Translations under genes and position numbers: made by a program | The notes under the pieces: model-generated | The model's database searches: none | What the model saw: the letters and a program-made list of their open reading frames with translations, nothing else | What the model was told of the DNA's origin: nothing | Virus record (IMG/VR): IMGVR_UViG_3300029448_000490 | Location: 743-22,280 of that record | DNA from: a virus | Strand: one strand, 5' to 3' | DNA: 21,538 nucleotides | Shown: positions 8,425-14,188 of the stretch, piece by piece | Position numbering within the stretch: position 1 is the stretch's first letter | Layout of the letters: each line of letters starts with the position of its first letter

Positions 8425-8694
8425 TCAATTATAAACCTCATCATCCTCGTCAGGGGGTGACATGTTCATTAAATTATCAAAAAATTCTCTAAGGGCTGGG
8501 TTTTTTGAAAGGTACCAGCCTGTTGTCGCTATTATCGAAAGCTCTTGTAATGTAAAGCCGTATTTTCCTGCTCTTTCTGATACATCCATTATTTGTTGCA
8601 TCACAACACCAGTACGACCAGTTTTATCTTCTTTACATTTTTTCACAATCTCATCAATAGTGCCTTTATTAAATGTGCTATTATCATCATTCAT
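8425..8694 (-). CDS. Hypothetical protein, 89 aa
   Basis: I do not recognise this family. It is a small helical protein. Residues 10-45 are charged (TIDEIVKKCKEDKTGRTGV), the middle part (YGFTLQELSIIATTGWYLSKNP) looks like a compact helical core, and the tail is acidic (PPDEDDEVYN). GGAG lies seven bases before the ATG. It is the last gene of the unit that starts with phosphomannomutase and is followed directly by the terminator. No signal peptide or membrane segment is seen. Confidence 0.75.
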   Translation of the reverse strand: MNDDNSTFNKGTIDEIVKKCKEDKTGRTGVVMQQIMDVSERAGKYGFTLQELSIIATTGWYLSKNPALREFFDNLMNMSPPDEDDEVYN

Positions 8695-8704
8695 TTTGTT
8701 ACTC

Positions 8705-9001
8705 CTACTTTATTTTGTATAGCCAATATTTCACAGTGAGCTCTTCGCCTTCTTTAACTTCTCTTAAAGTTCTAAGGCATATTAAGTCTTTTTTTAAATA
8801 TGTTTCACAATTTGGCTCTTCACTGTGATTGAAAAATCCGCCAAGCGGAGTTCTTATATATCCATTTTCAAATCGTGCATCTGCTACATGAGTTATACCG
8901 AACTCATGTCCTTTTTCTATATCTTCTTTTGCAAATAATCCGCATCCGTGTATCTTAGACTCCTTGATGCAAACTGTTGAGGGTAGCGGTCTATAATTCA
9001 T
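8705..9001 (-). CDS. SET-domain protein, small
   Basis: This 98-aa protein shows the core of a SET lysine methyltransferase domain. IHGCGLFAKEDIEKG (17-31) is the first strand pair. GGFFNHSEEPNC (54-65) is the NHxxxPNC segment that binds AdoMet and forms the pseudoknot. EVKEGEELTVKYWLY (81-95) ends in the catalytic tyrosine strand. It lacks pre-SET and post-SET cysteine clusters, like other compact prokaryotic and viral SET proteins. I chose the ATG at 9001: GGAGAG lies seven bases upstream and the ATG overlaps the HNH stop as ATGA. An ATG at 9016 would place that ribosome site inside the gene. The substrate could be a host or phage protein and is unknown. Confidence 0.85.
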   Translation of the reverse strand: MNYRPLPSTVCIKESKIHGCGLFAKEDIEKGHEFGITHVADARFENGYIRTPLGGFFNHSEEPNCETYLKKDLICLRTLREVKEGEELTVKYWLYKIK

Positions 9002-9474
9002 AAAAAATCTCTCCATTCATTTGGTATTTTTCTGTCTCTTAAAAGAACTTTAATATTCCATTTGGGAACCACTGGTTTCTTTATGAGAGGCATCCTAGCT
9101 TCTTGCGGGGTTCTGTTTCCTTTTTTAGAATTACATCGCTTACAACATGCCACAATGTTTGTCCATTCCCTATTTCCCCCACGAGACTTAGGGATTACAT
9201 GGTCCATCGTCAAATCAGAGAAACAAAATCTGTTGCCACAATATTGACATATATTTTTATCTCTCCAGATAACATTTTTTCTGTTACATGAATAGCTCAT
9301 GAAATCTTTTCTTATATAATTTTTTAAAACAATAACCGCAGGAAAAAATCCATCACTATAATTTACAACCATGTTCGCTCTCCCTGTGTAACACATATTG
9401 AAACCCTTGAAGCCATCAATGATTTCAATAGGTTTCCATGCTGCATCAAGTTTGAGAGTATAAAAAGGTTCCAC
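8998..9474 (-). CDS. HNH endonuclease
   Basis: This 158-aa protein has a canonical zinc-supported HNH domain. CQYC (Cys76, Cys79) and CKRC (Cys111, Cys114) form the zinc knuckles. LTMDHVIPKSRGG gives Asp91-His92, WTNIV gives Asn106, and CNSKKGNRTP gives the last Asn. The N-terminal 70 residues (LDAAWKPIEIIDGF..) match the extension seen in full-length phage and bacterial HNH proteins rather than a group I intron fragment. The only in-frame start is a GTG at 9474, with no clear Shine-Dalgarno, seven bases after the previous stop. Translation may rely on coupling. It could act in packaging, recombination or as a free-standing homing enzyme; I cannot choose between these. Confidence 0.9.
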   Translation of the reverse strand: MEPFYTLKLDAAWKPIEIIDGFKGFNMCYTGRANMVVNYSDGFFPAVIVLKNYIRKDFMSYSCNRKNVIWRDKNICQYCGNRFCFSDLTMDHVIPKSRGGNREWTNIVACCKRCNSKKGNRTPQEARMPLIKKPVVPKWNIKVLLRDRKIPNEWRDFL

Positions 9475-9481
9475 ATAATAG

Positions 9482-9805
9482 TTAGTTTTTAGTTAGCAGT
9501 TTTCCTGCCGATGATTCCGAAGGTAGTTTTTCTTTTGCAATATCTGACAAAGAAAACCCCTCTATAAATGATTTTAATTCTCCAAATGCTCTTTTATAGT
9601 CAGGCTCCATAACAAGCTCAGTCTTTCCGCCATGACCATGAATTGCTCGAACTTCTCCAATATTATCATATATTGTAATTGAGGGGTGCTCAGACAACCA
9701 AGTCAAGCAAACTTTCCCATTGTCAAAAATAAAACCTTGAGCTATTCGACCAGTACCAGATATACCAGATTCGTCTTCTGTTCTATTTAAATAAAAAGCT
9801 TTCAT
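9482..9805 (-). CDS. Conserved hypothetical protein, 107 aa
   Basis: The protein starts MKAFYLNRTEDESGISGTG and continues RIAQGFIFDNGKVCLTWL, then VRAIHGHGGKTELVM. I recall this arrangement (YLxRxED.SG.SGTG, HGHGGKT) from small bacterial and phage proteins of unknown function. It looks like a compact beta domain followed by a helical tail. The ATG at 9805 overlaps the previous stop as ATGA and has GAGG ten bases upstream. An ATG at 9814 is in frame but too near that site. It lies in the unit with phosphomannomutase and HNH. Function unknown. Confidence 0.75.
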   Translation of the reverse strand: MKAFYLNRTEDESGISGTGRIAQGFIFDNGKVCLTWLSEHPSITIYDNIGEVRAIHGHGGKTELVMEPDYKRAFGELKSFIEGFSLSDIAKEKLPSESSAGKLLTKN

Positions 9806-10158
9806 AACCACCATTCCTCACTATCTTCTTCTAGGCTTTCAGTAGTGATTTCTTCCTCTGTTTTTTCTCTACTTGCAATTCCTATATATTTAAATAGATG
9901 TACGATTAAATCATAGAATCCAGACTCTTTTAAAGGGTTAATCTTCATAGTGGCTTCTTCAATCGAAACCTCTGCTATATCCTCTAGAATATCGACACCA
10001 ACGAAAATTTTATTATCCTCTTGATAACAAAAAAACTGTTGTGAAACAAGATAATGATAAAGACCAGTCGCAAAAGTGTGTGGCTTATAATCAGGAATAT
10101 AAGTAAGATCAAAGCCATTTTTAATGGCTCTTCTTATAATATTTTTTAAATTACTCAT
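9802..10158 (-). CDS. Hypothetical protein, 118 aa
   Basis: I do not recognise a family. The protein starts MSNLKNIIRRAIKNGFDLTYIP and has a mixed alpha/beta centre (FATGLYHYLVSQQFF, NKIFVGVDILEDIAEVSIEE). It ends in an acidic tail closed by EEWWL. It has no signal peptide. Its ATG overlaps the phosphomannomutase stop by one base (TAATG) and its stop overlaps the next gene as ATGA, so it is firmly inside this operon. Confidence 0.72.
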   Translation of the reverse strand: MSNLKNIIRRAIKNGFDLTYIPDYKPHTFATGLYHYLVSQQFFCYQEDNKIFVGVDILEDIAEVSIEEATMKINPLKESGFYDLIVHLFKYIGIASREKTEEEITTESLEEDSEEWWL

Positions 10159-10952
10159 TAGCTTTCCAGTGCAGGTAAAATAATTGTTTTTAAAATTTCG
10201 TTTGTGTGTTTCGTATCATCGACCCAAAAACTTCGATGGGGCTGAAGAGCATCAAAAATTTCCTTATCGTTTCCATTATCACCGCAGCGATCTCCTAAAA
10301 AATACACTTCGTGATCTGGAAAATGTGTTAAAGCAAATGTCTTGTCCCAGCCATTTGGGTAAATATCAAAACTTGTTTCTCCGCCTAATTTAACCGTAAC
10401 AGGAATTCTAGAGTTTTCAAACTCTTCAACTAAATTCTTAAGAAGTGTTCTCCTAAAAGAAGACACTCCGGAACTTTTATCAAATTGTGTAAATGAATTT
10501 CTATCTGAATTTGTAGCATTTCTTCCTATTGGACACCAATTTATCATTGATTCACGATAGGAAATAAAATGACCTGTTAACGGCAGATCAAAATGACTAA
10601 CAATATAGTTTTGGTAATCTATTAGTTTTTTCATTATTGTTTGAAAATTTGCAACACCAATATGTTTTCTCATATTTTCTCTAAAAACATTCTTATGATT
10701 TTGGTTTTTATATAAAGGAGGAGCACAATGCTTAGTTCCATTGCAAGGAAGGATGTGTAGCTTTAATTTTATTTCTTCTTTCTTAGTCAGGAAACCACAC
10801 TGTTGCATTATGTAATCGTAATCACTCCCACTGACAATACCAATCTCTGCAAATCTGCATATTTCGGCAAGGGTGTCAACAAGGCTATAATCTAAATGTT
10901 CTCTTGGAGGAGTTAGTGTTCCGTCCATGTCGAATAAAACTAATTTTTGCAT
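10158..10952 (-). CDS. Eukaryotic-type phosphomannomutase (HAD superfamily)
   Basis: This 264-aa protein matches the PMM1/PMM2/Sec53 family along its length, not the bacterial ManB/CpsG type. LFDMDGTLTPPRE gives the nucleophile Asp8 and acid Asp10. IGIVSGSDYDYI (37-48) is the second HAD motif. FISYRESMINWCPIGR (129-144) carries the two arginines of the cap domain that bind the sugar phosphate. GGETSFDIYPNGWDKT (190-205) and FLGDRCGDNGNDKEIF (218-233) are the remaining PMM signatures. The family turns mannose-6-phosphate into mannose-1-phosphate, the precursor of GDP-mannose. It is the first gene after the perfect promoter at 10979-11007, with GGAG before the ATG. With the glycosyltransferases it could feed a phage sugar pathway, but no GDP-mannose pyrophosphorylase is in the window. 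Confidence 0.85.
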   Translation of the reverse strand: MQKLVLFDMDGTLTPPREHLDYSLVDTLAEICRFAEIGIVSGSDYDYIMQQCGFLTKKEEIKLKLHILPCNGTKHCAPPLYKNQNHKNVFRENMRKHIGVANFQTIMKKLIDYQNYIVSHFDLPLTGHFISYRESMINWCPIGRNATNSDRNSFTQFDKSSGVSSFRRTLLKNLVEEFENSRIPVTVKLGGETSFDIYPNGWDKTFALTHFPDHEVYFLGDRCGDNGNDKEIFDALQPHRSFWVDDTKHTNEILKTIILPALES

Positions 10953-10978
10953 TGTGCTCCATGTGTTGTTGTATATAT

Positions 10979-11007
10979 ATTATAACACATCTCCACACTC
11001 TTGTCAA
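10979..11007 (-). promoter_or_regulatory. Perfect-consensus sigma70 promoter upstream of phosphomannomutase
   Basis: On the minus strand: TTGACA (11007-11002), exactly 17 bases ending in TGT (extended -10), then TATAAT (10984-10979). Predicted start is about 10972, about 20 bases before the ATG at 10952. The -35 begins eight bases after the stop of the preceding gene. Confidence 0.9.
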
Positions 11008-11014
11008 ATTTTTT

Positions 11015-11236
11015 TTAAAGTTTTATTAAAAAACTTCTATGCAATATGTAATTCTTGGTTACATTTCCCACAGGAAAAGATACTTTATAGAACCCAATAT
11101 TGCTGCTAGAAAGTATAATTCCAACTTTACTGATTAAATCACCATATTTGTAATCTGTTGGAGAATAACTTCTGTTAAATAAAACTAAATCCCCTACTTC
11201 AAGGGTGTTACACCACTCGATAGTACTATCTGACAT
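11015..11236 (-). CDS. Small SH3-like protein, 73 aa
   Basis: The protein reads as a small all-beta domain: LEVGDLVLFNRS, then SKVGIILSSSN, YKVSFPVG and YILHRSFLIKL. The same order (KIGDLVFWY, hydrophobic strands, VLPFGETQVRMVHISSL) occurs in the protein at 14888-15142, so the two are distant relatives of an SH3/KOW-like fold. GGAG lies five bases before the ATG at 11236. The gene overlaps the class II aldolase gene by 43 bases. It is the last gene before the PMM promoter. Function unknown. Confidence 0.72.
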   Translation of the reverse strand: MSDSTIEWCNTLEVGDLVLFNRSYSPTDYKYGDLISKVGIILSSSNIGFYKVSFPVGNVTKNYILHRSFLIKL

Positions 11237-11790
11237 ATGTGCTCCAATCTTTCAATATGCTCAAAGGCATCCCAAGGGTTTTTTGCTATTGCTGTTACTC
11301 CATGGCACTCTTGACCAACAATATCATATGCTATTTTTCCATTATTGTCAAGAAATTTTTTATAAGTTTGTTCAGCTAACTCTGCTGATGTTGCTTCAAG
11401 CCTTGGAACATTTGGTCCAGTTCTGGTATAACGAAAAACCTCTGGAAAGTCTTTTACGATATCGTTAAGTTGCCAACCACCATACATTGCTGCAACACAA
11501 TAAGTTGGGTGAAGATGAAGAACTGATACTGTTTCTTTTCTATCTTTCATGAGATTCCAATGCATCCATAGCTCTCCTGAAGGGTTCATTTCTGGTTTTA
11601 TTAATAATCGCTCTTCTTCAATTTTTATTTTTTGGACACTCTCTGGGTGAATGATGGTCTTCCTAACACCGGAAGGGGTGATATAGAGATACGGTCTATT
11701 TCTCATACGAACAGAACAGTTACCATCACGAGTTGTTATCCAACCTCTTTTATGTGCTTCTCTCATTACATCGCCAATTGCAGTTAACAT
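11194..11790 (-). CDS. Class II aldolase/adducin-family protein
   Basis: This 198-aa protein has the length and motifs of fuculose-phosphate aldolase, ribulose-phosphate 4-epimerase and related enzymes. RDGNCSVR (21-28) and ITPSGVRK (37-44) are the phosphate-binding loops. PSGELWMH gives the catalytic Glu73, and LHLHPTY gives zinc ligands His92 and His94. ECHGVTAIAKNPWDAFEHIERLEH gives the third ligand His163 and the conserved helix after it. All catalytic positions look intact, so it should be an active zinc enzyme on a sugar phosphate. Aldolase, epimerase and dehydratase members cannot be told apart here. Its ATG overlaps the preceding stop (TAATG). Sugar-nucleotide or glycolipid precursor synthesis is an inference from the PMM and glycosyltransferases nearby. 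Confidence 0.88.
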   Translation of the reverse strand: MLTAIGDVMREAHKRGWITTRDGNCSVRMRNRPYLYITPSGVRKTIIHPESVQKIKIEEERLLIKPEMNPSGELWMHWNLMKDRKETVSVLHLHPTYCVAAMYGGWQLNDIVKDFPEVFRYTRTGPNVPRLEATSAELAEQTYKKFLDNNGKIAYDIVGQECHGVTAIAKNPWDAFEHIERLEHICQIVLSSGVTPLK

Positions 11791-12062
11791 TATTTATCCT
11801 TCATCCTTAACATTCGATCTTCAGCATATTTTTCTTTCATTGCATCAAGACCATCATCTAATTTTTCTAGTGCTTTCTCAAGCATATGTTTTTGTTCTCT
11901 CATCGCCTCAAAAAGAGTCTCTTGGTGATATTGAAGCCTCTCAGAAGCCATTCTTTCTTCTTCTTTTTGATCTTTTCTTTGTTGCCAGTTCATCCATAGC
12001 AAAGATGCTGTCCACATCCCCAGAGGCCCATATTGAGCCAAACCTTCAATTAAAGTCTCCAT
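11790..12062 (-). CDS. Small protein with one N-terminal membrane segment and a coiled coil
   Basis: Residues about 9-25 (QYGPLGMWTASLLWMNW) are hydrophobic and could cross the membrane once. After them come about 60 charged helical residues (QQRKDQKEEERMASER...), ending KEKYAEDRMLRMKDK. This layout resembles small phage holin-like or BhlA/UviB-type proteins, but the similarity is in layout only. GGAGG lies eight bases before the ATG and the stop overlaps the aldolase ATG. A lysis or membrane-anchor role is a guess; no endolysin is beside it. Confidence 0.7.
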   Translation of the reverse strand: METLIEGLAQYGPLGMWTASLLWMNWQQRKDQKEEERMASERLQYHQETLFEAMREQKHMLEKALEKLDDGLDAMKEKYAEDRMLRMKDK

Positions 12063-12076
12063 TCATAATTCCTCCA

Positions 12077-12865
12077 TTACCATTTTTTACAAGACCAATA
12101 ACGAGCTTTTGTTTTAGGACCTGGATTGTCACAGTTGTGACGAGCCCTAAAGCTCTTTCTAGCTTCTGGGTTATTTCTACGAATTTTCATAGTTTTTTCA
12201 CCCTTAGCTTTGGCAGATGTTCCACCATGACCAAAGTTTACTTTCTTCGCTATAATGCGACCTTCGGCATCTTTTTTTCCAGAATTAACATACACTTTAA
12301 ATTTCTTAACATCACCTCTCATTGGTTTGTTCAACGGCACTGTTTTTCCTTGGTAAACAGCTTCTTCAAGTGTGCAATCACCTACGATTTCCATTAATTC
12401 TTTTTCTTCACCTTCAGACATTTCAAGATCTTCATTTTTCTTTGATTTGTTGCCCCAATTCGCAGCACCAACCTTACGACATTTTACAAGAGCCCCTGAA
12501 GCATATGCTGATGGCCATACCTTGTATCGTGCTTTTACCTTGTGATAACATGCATCTTTTTTTTCATCTAAAACATTCTGAAATTCTTCTAAAATTATTT
12601 CTCTAAGCTTGTCTGTTGTTATATCCATAGACTCATTCCTTTTCTTTGATCCTTTTTTGCCCCAAGACTTGCCACGACCCCTTTCCTTACAAGCACCAGG
12701 AGTAGGTCTACAAGCTTTGTAACCACCTTTTCCATCTGGGGCATTACAATCAACCCAGCCACTTTTGGAACCTTTAGCACCTTTTCTTTTAAACCAATCC
12801 CTAAGAGATGATTCCTTAGAAGACTCAGTTCCAGCTTTTTTCTTTTTTTCTTCAAGTTCAGACAT
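12077..12865 (-). CDS. Cys-rich modular protein with LREII module and RARHNCDNPGP tail
   Basis: Four modules can be seen in 262 aa. Residues 20-79 (SLRDWFKRKGAKGSKSGW, Cys40, Cys52, Cys59) are basic and Cys-rich. M80-E101 (MDITTDKLREIILEEF) is the module that starts other proteins here. Residues 104-146 (ACYHKVKARYKVWPSAYASG, Cys106, Cys129) form a second Cys block. The tail (VKKFKVYVNS, VNFGHGGTSAK, SFRARHNCDNPGP, KARYWSCKKW; Cys245, Cys259) resembles the ends of proteins I recall from T4-like marine phages. The cysteine pairs suggest metal binding. A strong ribosome site precedes M80. It follows the HTH gene closely. Function unknown; DNA or RNA binding is possible given the charge. Confidence 0.82.
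   Translation of the reverse strand: MSELEEKKKKAGTESSKESSLRDWFKRKGAKGSKSGWVDCNAPDGKGGYKACRPTPGACKERGRGKSWGKKGSKKRNESMDITTDKLREIILEEFQNVLDEKKDACYHKVKARYKVWPSAYASGALVKCRKVGAANWGNKSKKNEDLEMSEGEEKELMEIVGDCTLEEAVYQGKTVPLNKPMRGDVKKFKVYVNSGKKDAEGRIIAKKVNFGHGGTSAKAKGEKTMKIRRNNPEARKSFRARHNCDNPGPKTKARYWSCKKW
12637..12643 (-). promoter_or_regulatory. Internal in-frame Shine-Dalgarno before Met80 of the 12077-12865 gene
   Basis: AAAAGGA lies eight bases before an in-frame ATG at 12628-12626. That ATG is exactly where the LREII module begins. It could start a second, 183-aa product, or be the relic of two joined genes. Confidence 0.5.
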
Positions 12866-12882
12866 AATAAAAATACCTCAGA

Positions 12883-13260
12883 TTAATTAGTATCATCTGG
12901 GAGTTCGTAATTACAATCTTCTGGTTTTAGTTCAAATTTTTCTATTTCTTCGTAAAGCTGTCTTTCACTTATACCTAAAAGATTAGCTGCATCCTTGGGT
13001 GTTCTGGTAGCAGATAAAGCAAACATCAAACAAGCTTCTCTTACAAGATACTTTATAGATCTGAATATTGGAAAGCCATAAAACTTATGATTTACATGAG
13101 AACATGCTAACTCTAATTTCAGAGCTATTATTTCTTCAAGTGTTAGAGAATTAAGAATTACTTCAAAATTAGAATTTATTTTTTTTTCTCTATTCAATTT
13201 ATTTCTGATAGAGTATTTTTCAAATTTACCTTTATATTCTCTTAATTTCTTTTTCCACAT
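12883..13260 (-). CDS. Fis-like helix-turn-helix protein
   Basis: The C-terminal part of this 125-aa protein, about 74-110 (REACLMFALSATRTPKDAANLLGISERQLYEEIEKFEL), has the pattern of a Fis/NtrC-type HTH: a helix, then DAANLLGI turn and ERQLYEEI recognition helix. The centre (LEEIIALKLELACSHVNHKFYGFPIFRSI) is a segment I recall from marine phage homologues. The N-terminal 30 residues are strongly basic. It probably binds DNA as a regulator of phage transcription. There is no ribosome site before the ATG; the leader is nearly pure A/T and should be unstructured. It begins the unit HTH, Cys-rich protein, TM protein, aldolase, SH3-like protein. Confidence 0.75.
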   Translation of the reverse strand: MWKKKLREYKGKFEKYSIRNKLNREKKINSNFEVILNSLTLEEIIALKLELACSHVNHKFYGFPIFRSIKYLVREACLMFALSATRTPKDAANLLGISERQLYEEIEKFELKPEDCNYELPDDTN

Positions 13261-13393
13261 AATAGTTTTATATATATAATATATTAATAATATAAATATA
13301 ATATTATAATAATATAATACTTTTAAAAAAAAAGATAATAATATTACTTGACATAATATTCAGTATATGTTATATTATATATGTTGTTGTAAT
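13261..13393. other. Nearly pure A/T intergenic stretch of about 130 bp
   Basis: This gap consists mainly of TAT/ATA/AAT runs with an A9 tract at 13325-13333 and only a handful of G or C. It holds the plus-strand promoter at 13348-13376. Many -10-like hexamers exist on both strands, so a minus-strand promoter for the HTH gene cannot be picked with confidence. It could serve as an easily melted site (origin or promoter); no iterons were found. Confidence 0.6.
13348..13376 (+). promoter_or_regulatory. Opposing-strand promoter (plus), extended -10
   Basis: TTGACA (13348-13353), a 17-base spacer ending in TGT, then TATATT (13371-13376). It matches the other promoters in the window but points right, into the 3' end of the minus-strand gene at 13394. 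A transcript would be antisense. About 24 of its first 30 bases are identical to the other plus-strand promoter at 17649-17677. Confidence 0.55.
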
Positions 13394-14188
13394 TTATGCT
13401 CCTGAAGAAACAGGTTCTTCTACTGTATTCTGGAGTTCGGATTCAAACTTATCGAAATAAAGTTTTGTATTAGTCAGGAGGTAATCTATGAAAACTTCTT
13501 TATCATTAGCATTAGCTAACATATCAAAAGCATCTAGAATATACTGGGAAATCTTTCTAAATGTGGTGTATGCCATGTTTCTACCAGTTTCATCCATGCC
13601 TTCTAGACCAGAACCAAAATCAGATTTTTCATCTGGTTCTTCATCAGGTTCAACATTCAATTTCTTTTCATCATCAGAGATTACAATGTCTGCTTCTTCT
13701 AGTGCTGCAAGTTCATCGTCTATATTCATTTTTGAGTCTTCTGCAGGCTTTTCTTCTTCATCAGCTACAGGTGAAGGTTCTGAAAGCAAAGTACCACCAG
13801 CACCATATTTTGCATTTTGCATTGCTGGAGCAACTGCATCTTTCATCGCTTTTAAAATGTGTGCTCGGAAAGAATCTCTCTGGGACTTATCGGTTGTAAG
13901 TCTTTTATAATCAGTACGAAGAGTTGGAACTGCTTTTTTGAGAACATCTTCTAATGTATTAACAGCAGTTGATCTGTGAGGATGAATATCAGATATGTCA
14001 CCTTCACGAAGAATTGTTCTAATGGCTTTACGAAGTTCATATTCTTTTCTTTCTCTTTCATAAAGTGCTTTAGAGATTTTTTTTCTAATATATTCTCGCA
14101 ATGCTTTTTCTTCTTCAGTCATTTTATTTTCCTTGGCTAAATTTAGAAATTCTTGTAATGAATTGATTTCTATAATATCTTCTTTCAC
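13394..14188 (-). CDS. Acidic protein of unknown function, possible virion/scaffold protein
   Basis: This 264-aa protein is helical and charged at the N-terminus (TEEEKALREYIRKKISKALYERERKEYELRKAIRTILRE). It then has DIHPHRSTAVNTLEDVLKK and DSFRAHILKAM, an acidic low-complexity stretch (about 145-195) and a helical end. The HPHRSTxxNxLEDxLKK segment is one I recall from marine phage proteins of unknown role. Two starts are possible: a GTG at 14188 that overlaps the previous stop as GTGA, or an ATG at 14122 with an AAGGA site seven bases upstream. The second has the better ribosome site; the first is listed because the added residues look coding. It ends the unit before the A/T gap. Confidence 0.78.
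   Translation of the reverse strand: MKEDIIEINSLQEFLNLAKENKMTEEEKALREYIRKKISKALYERERKEYELRKAIRTILREGDISDIHPHRSTAVNTLEDVLKKAVPTLRTDYKRLTTDKSQRDSFRAHILKAMKDAVAPAMQNAKYGAGGTLLSEPSPVADEEEKPAEDSKMNIDDELAALEEADIVISDDEKKLNVEPDEEPDEKSDFGSGLEGMDETGRNMAYTTFRKISQYILDAFDMLANANDKEVFIDYLLTNTKLYFDKFESELQNTVEEPVSSGA

Noticed and set aside
11323-11351. Possible promoter TTGACA-17-TATGAT inside the aldolase gene
   Set aside because: The -10 is weaker, there is no TGn extension, and it lies within a coding region without a following start that needs it.
11840-12397. Plus-strand open frame of 185 codons
   Set aside because: It lies opposite two well-supported minus-strand genes, has Phe/Ser/Leu-rich composition typical of the reverse of Lys/Glu-rich genes, and has no ribosome site or motif.
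13409-13425. GAAGAA/TTCTTC hairpin near the end of the gene at 13394
   Set aside because: It is inside codons for a Glu-Glu..Ser-Ser run, has only six weak pairs and no U-run on either strand, so it is not a terminator.
13488-13910. Plus-strand open frame of 140 codons, downstream of the plus promoter at 13348
   Set aside because: The Ser-rich run is the reverse of the acidic low-complexity stretch in the minus-strand gene. No ribosome site or recognisable domain, so the promoter does not rescue it as a gene.
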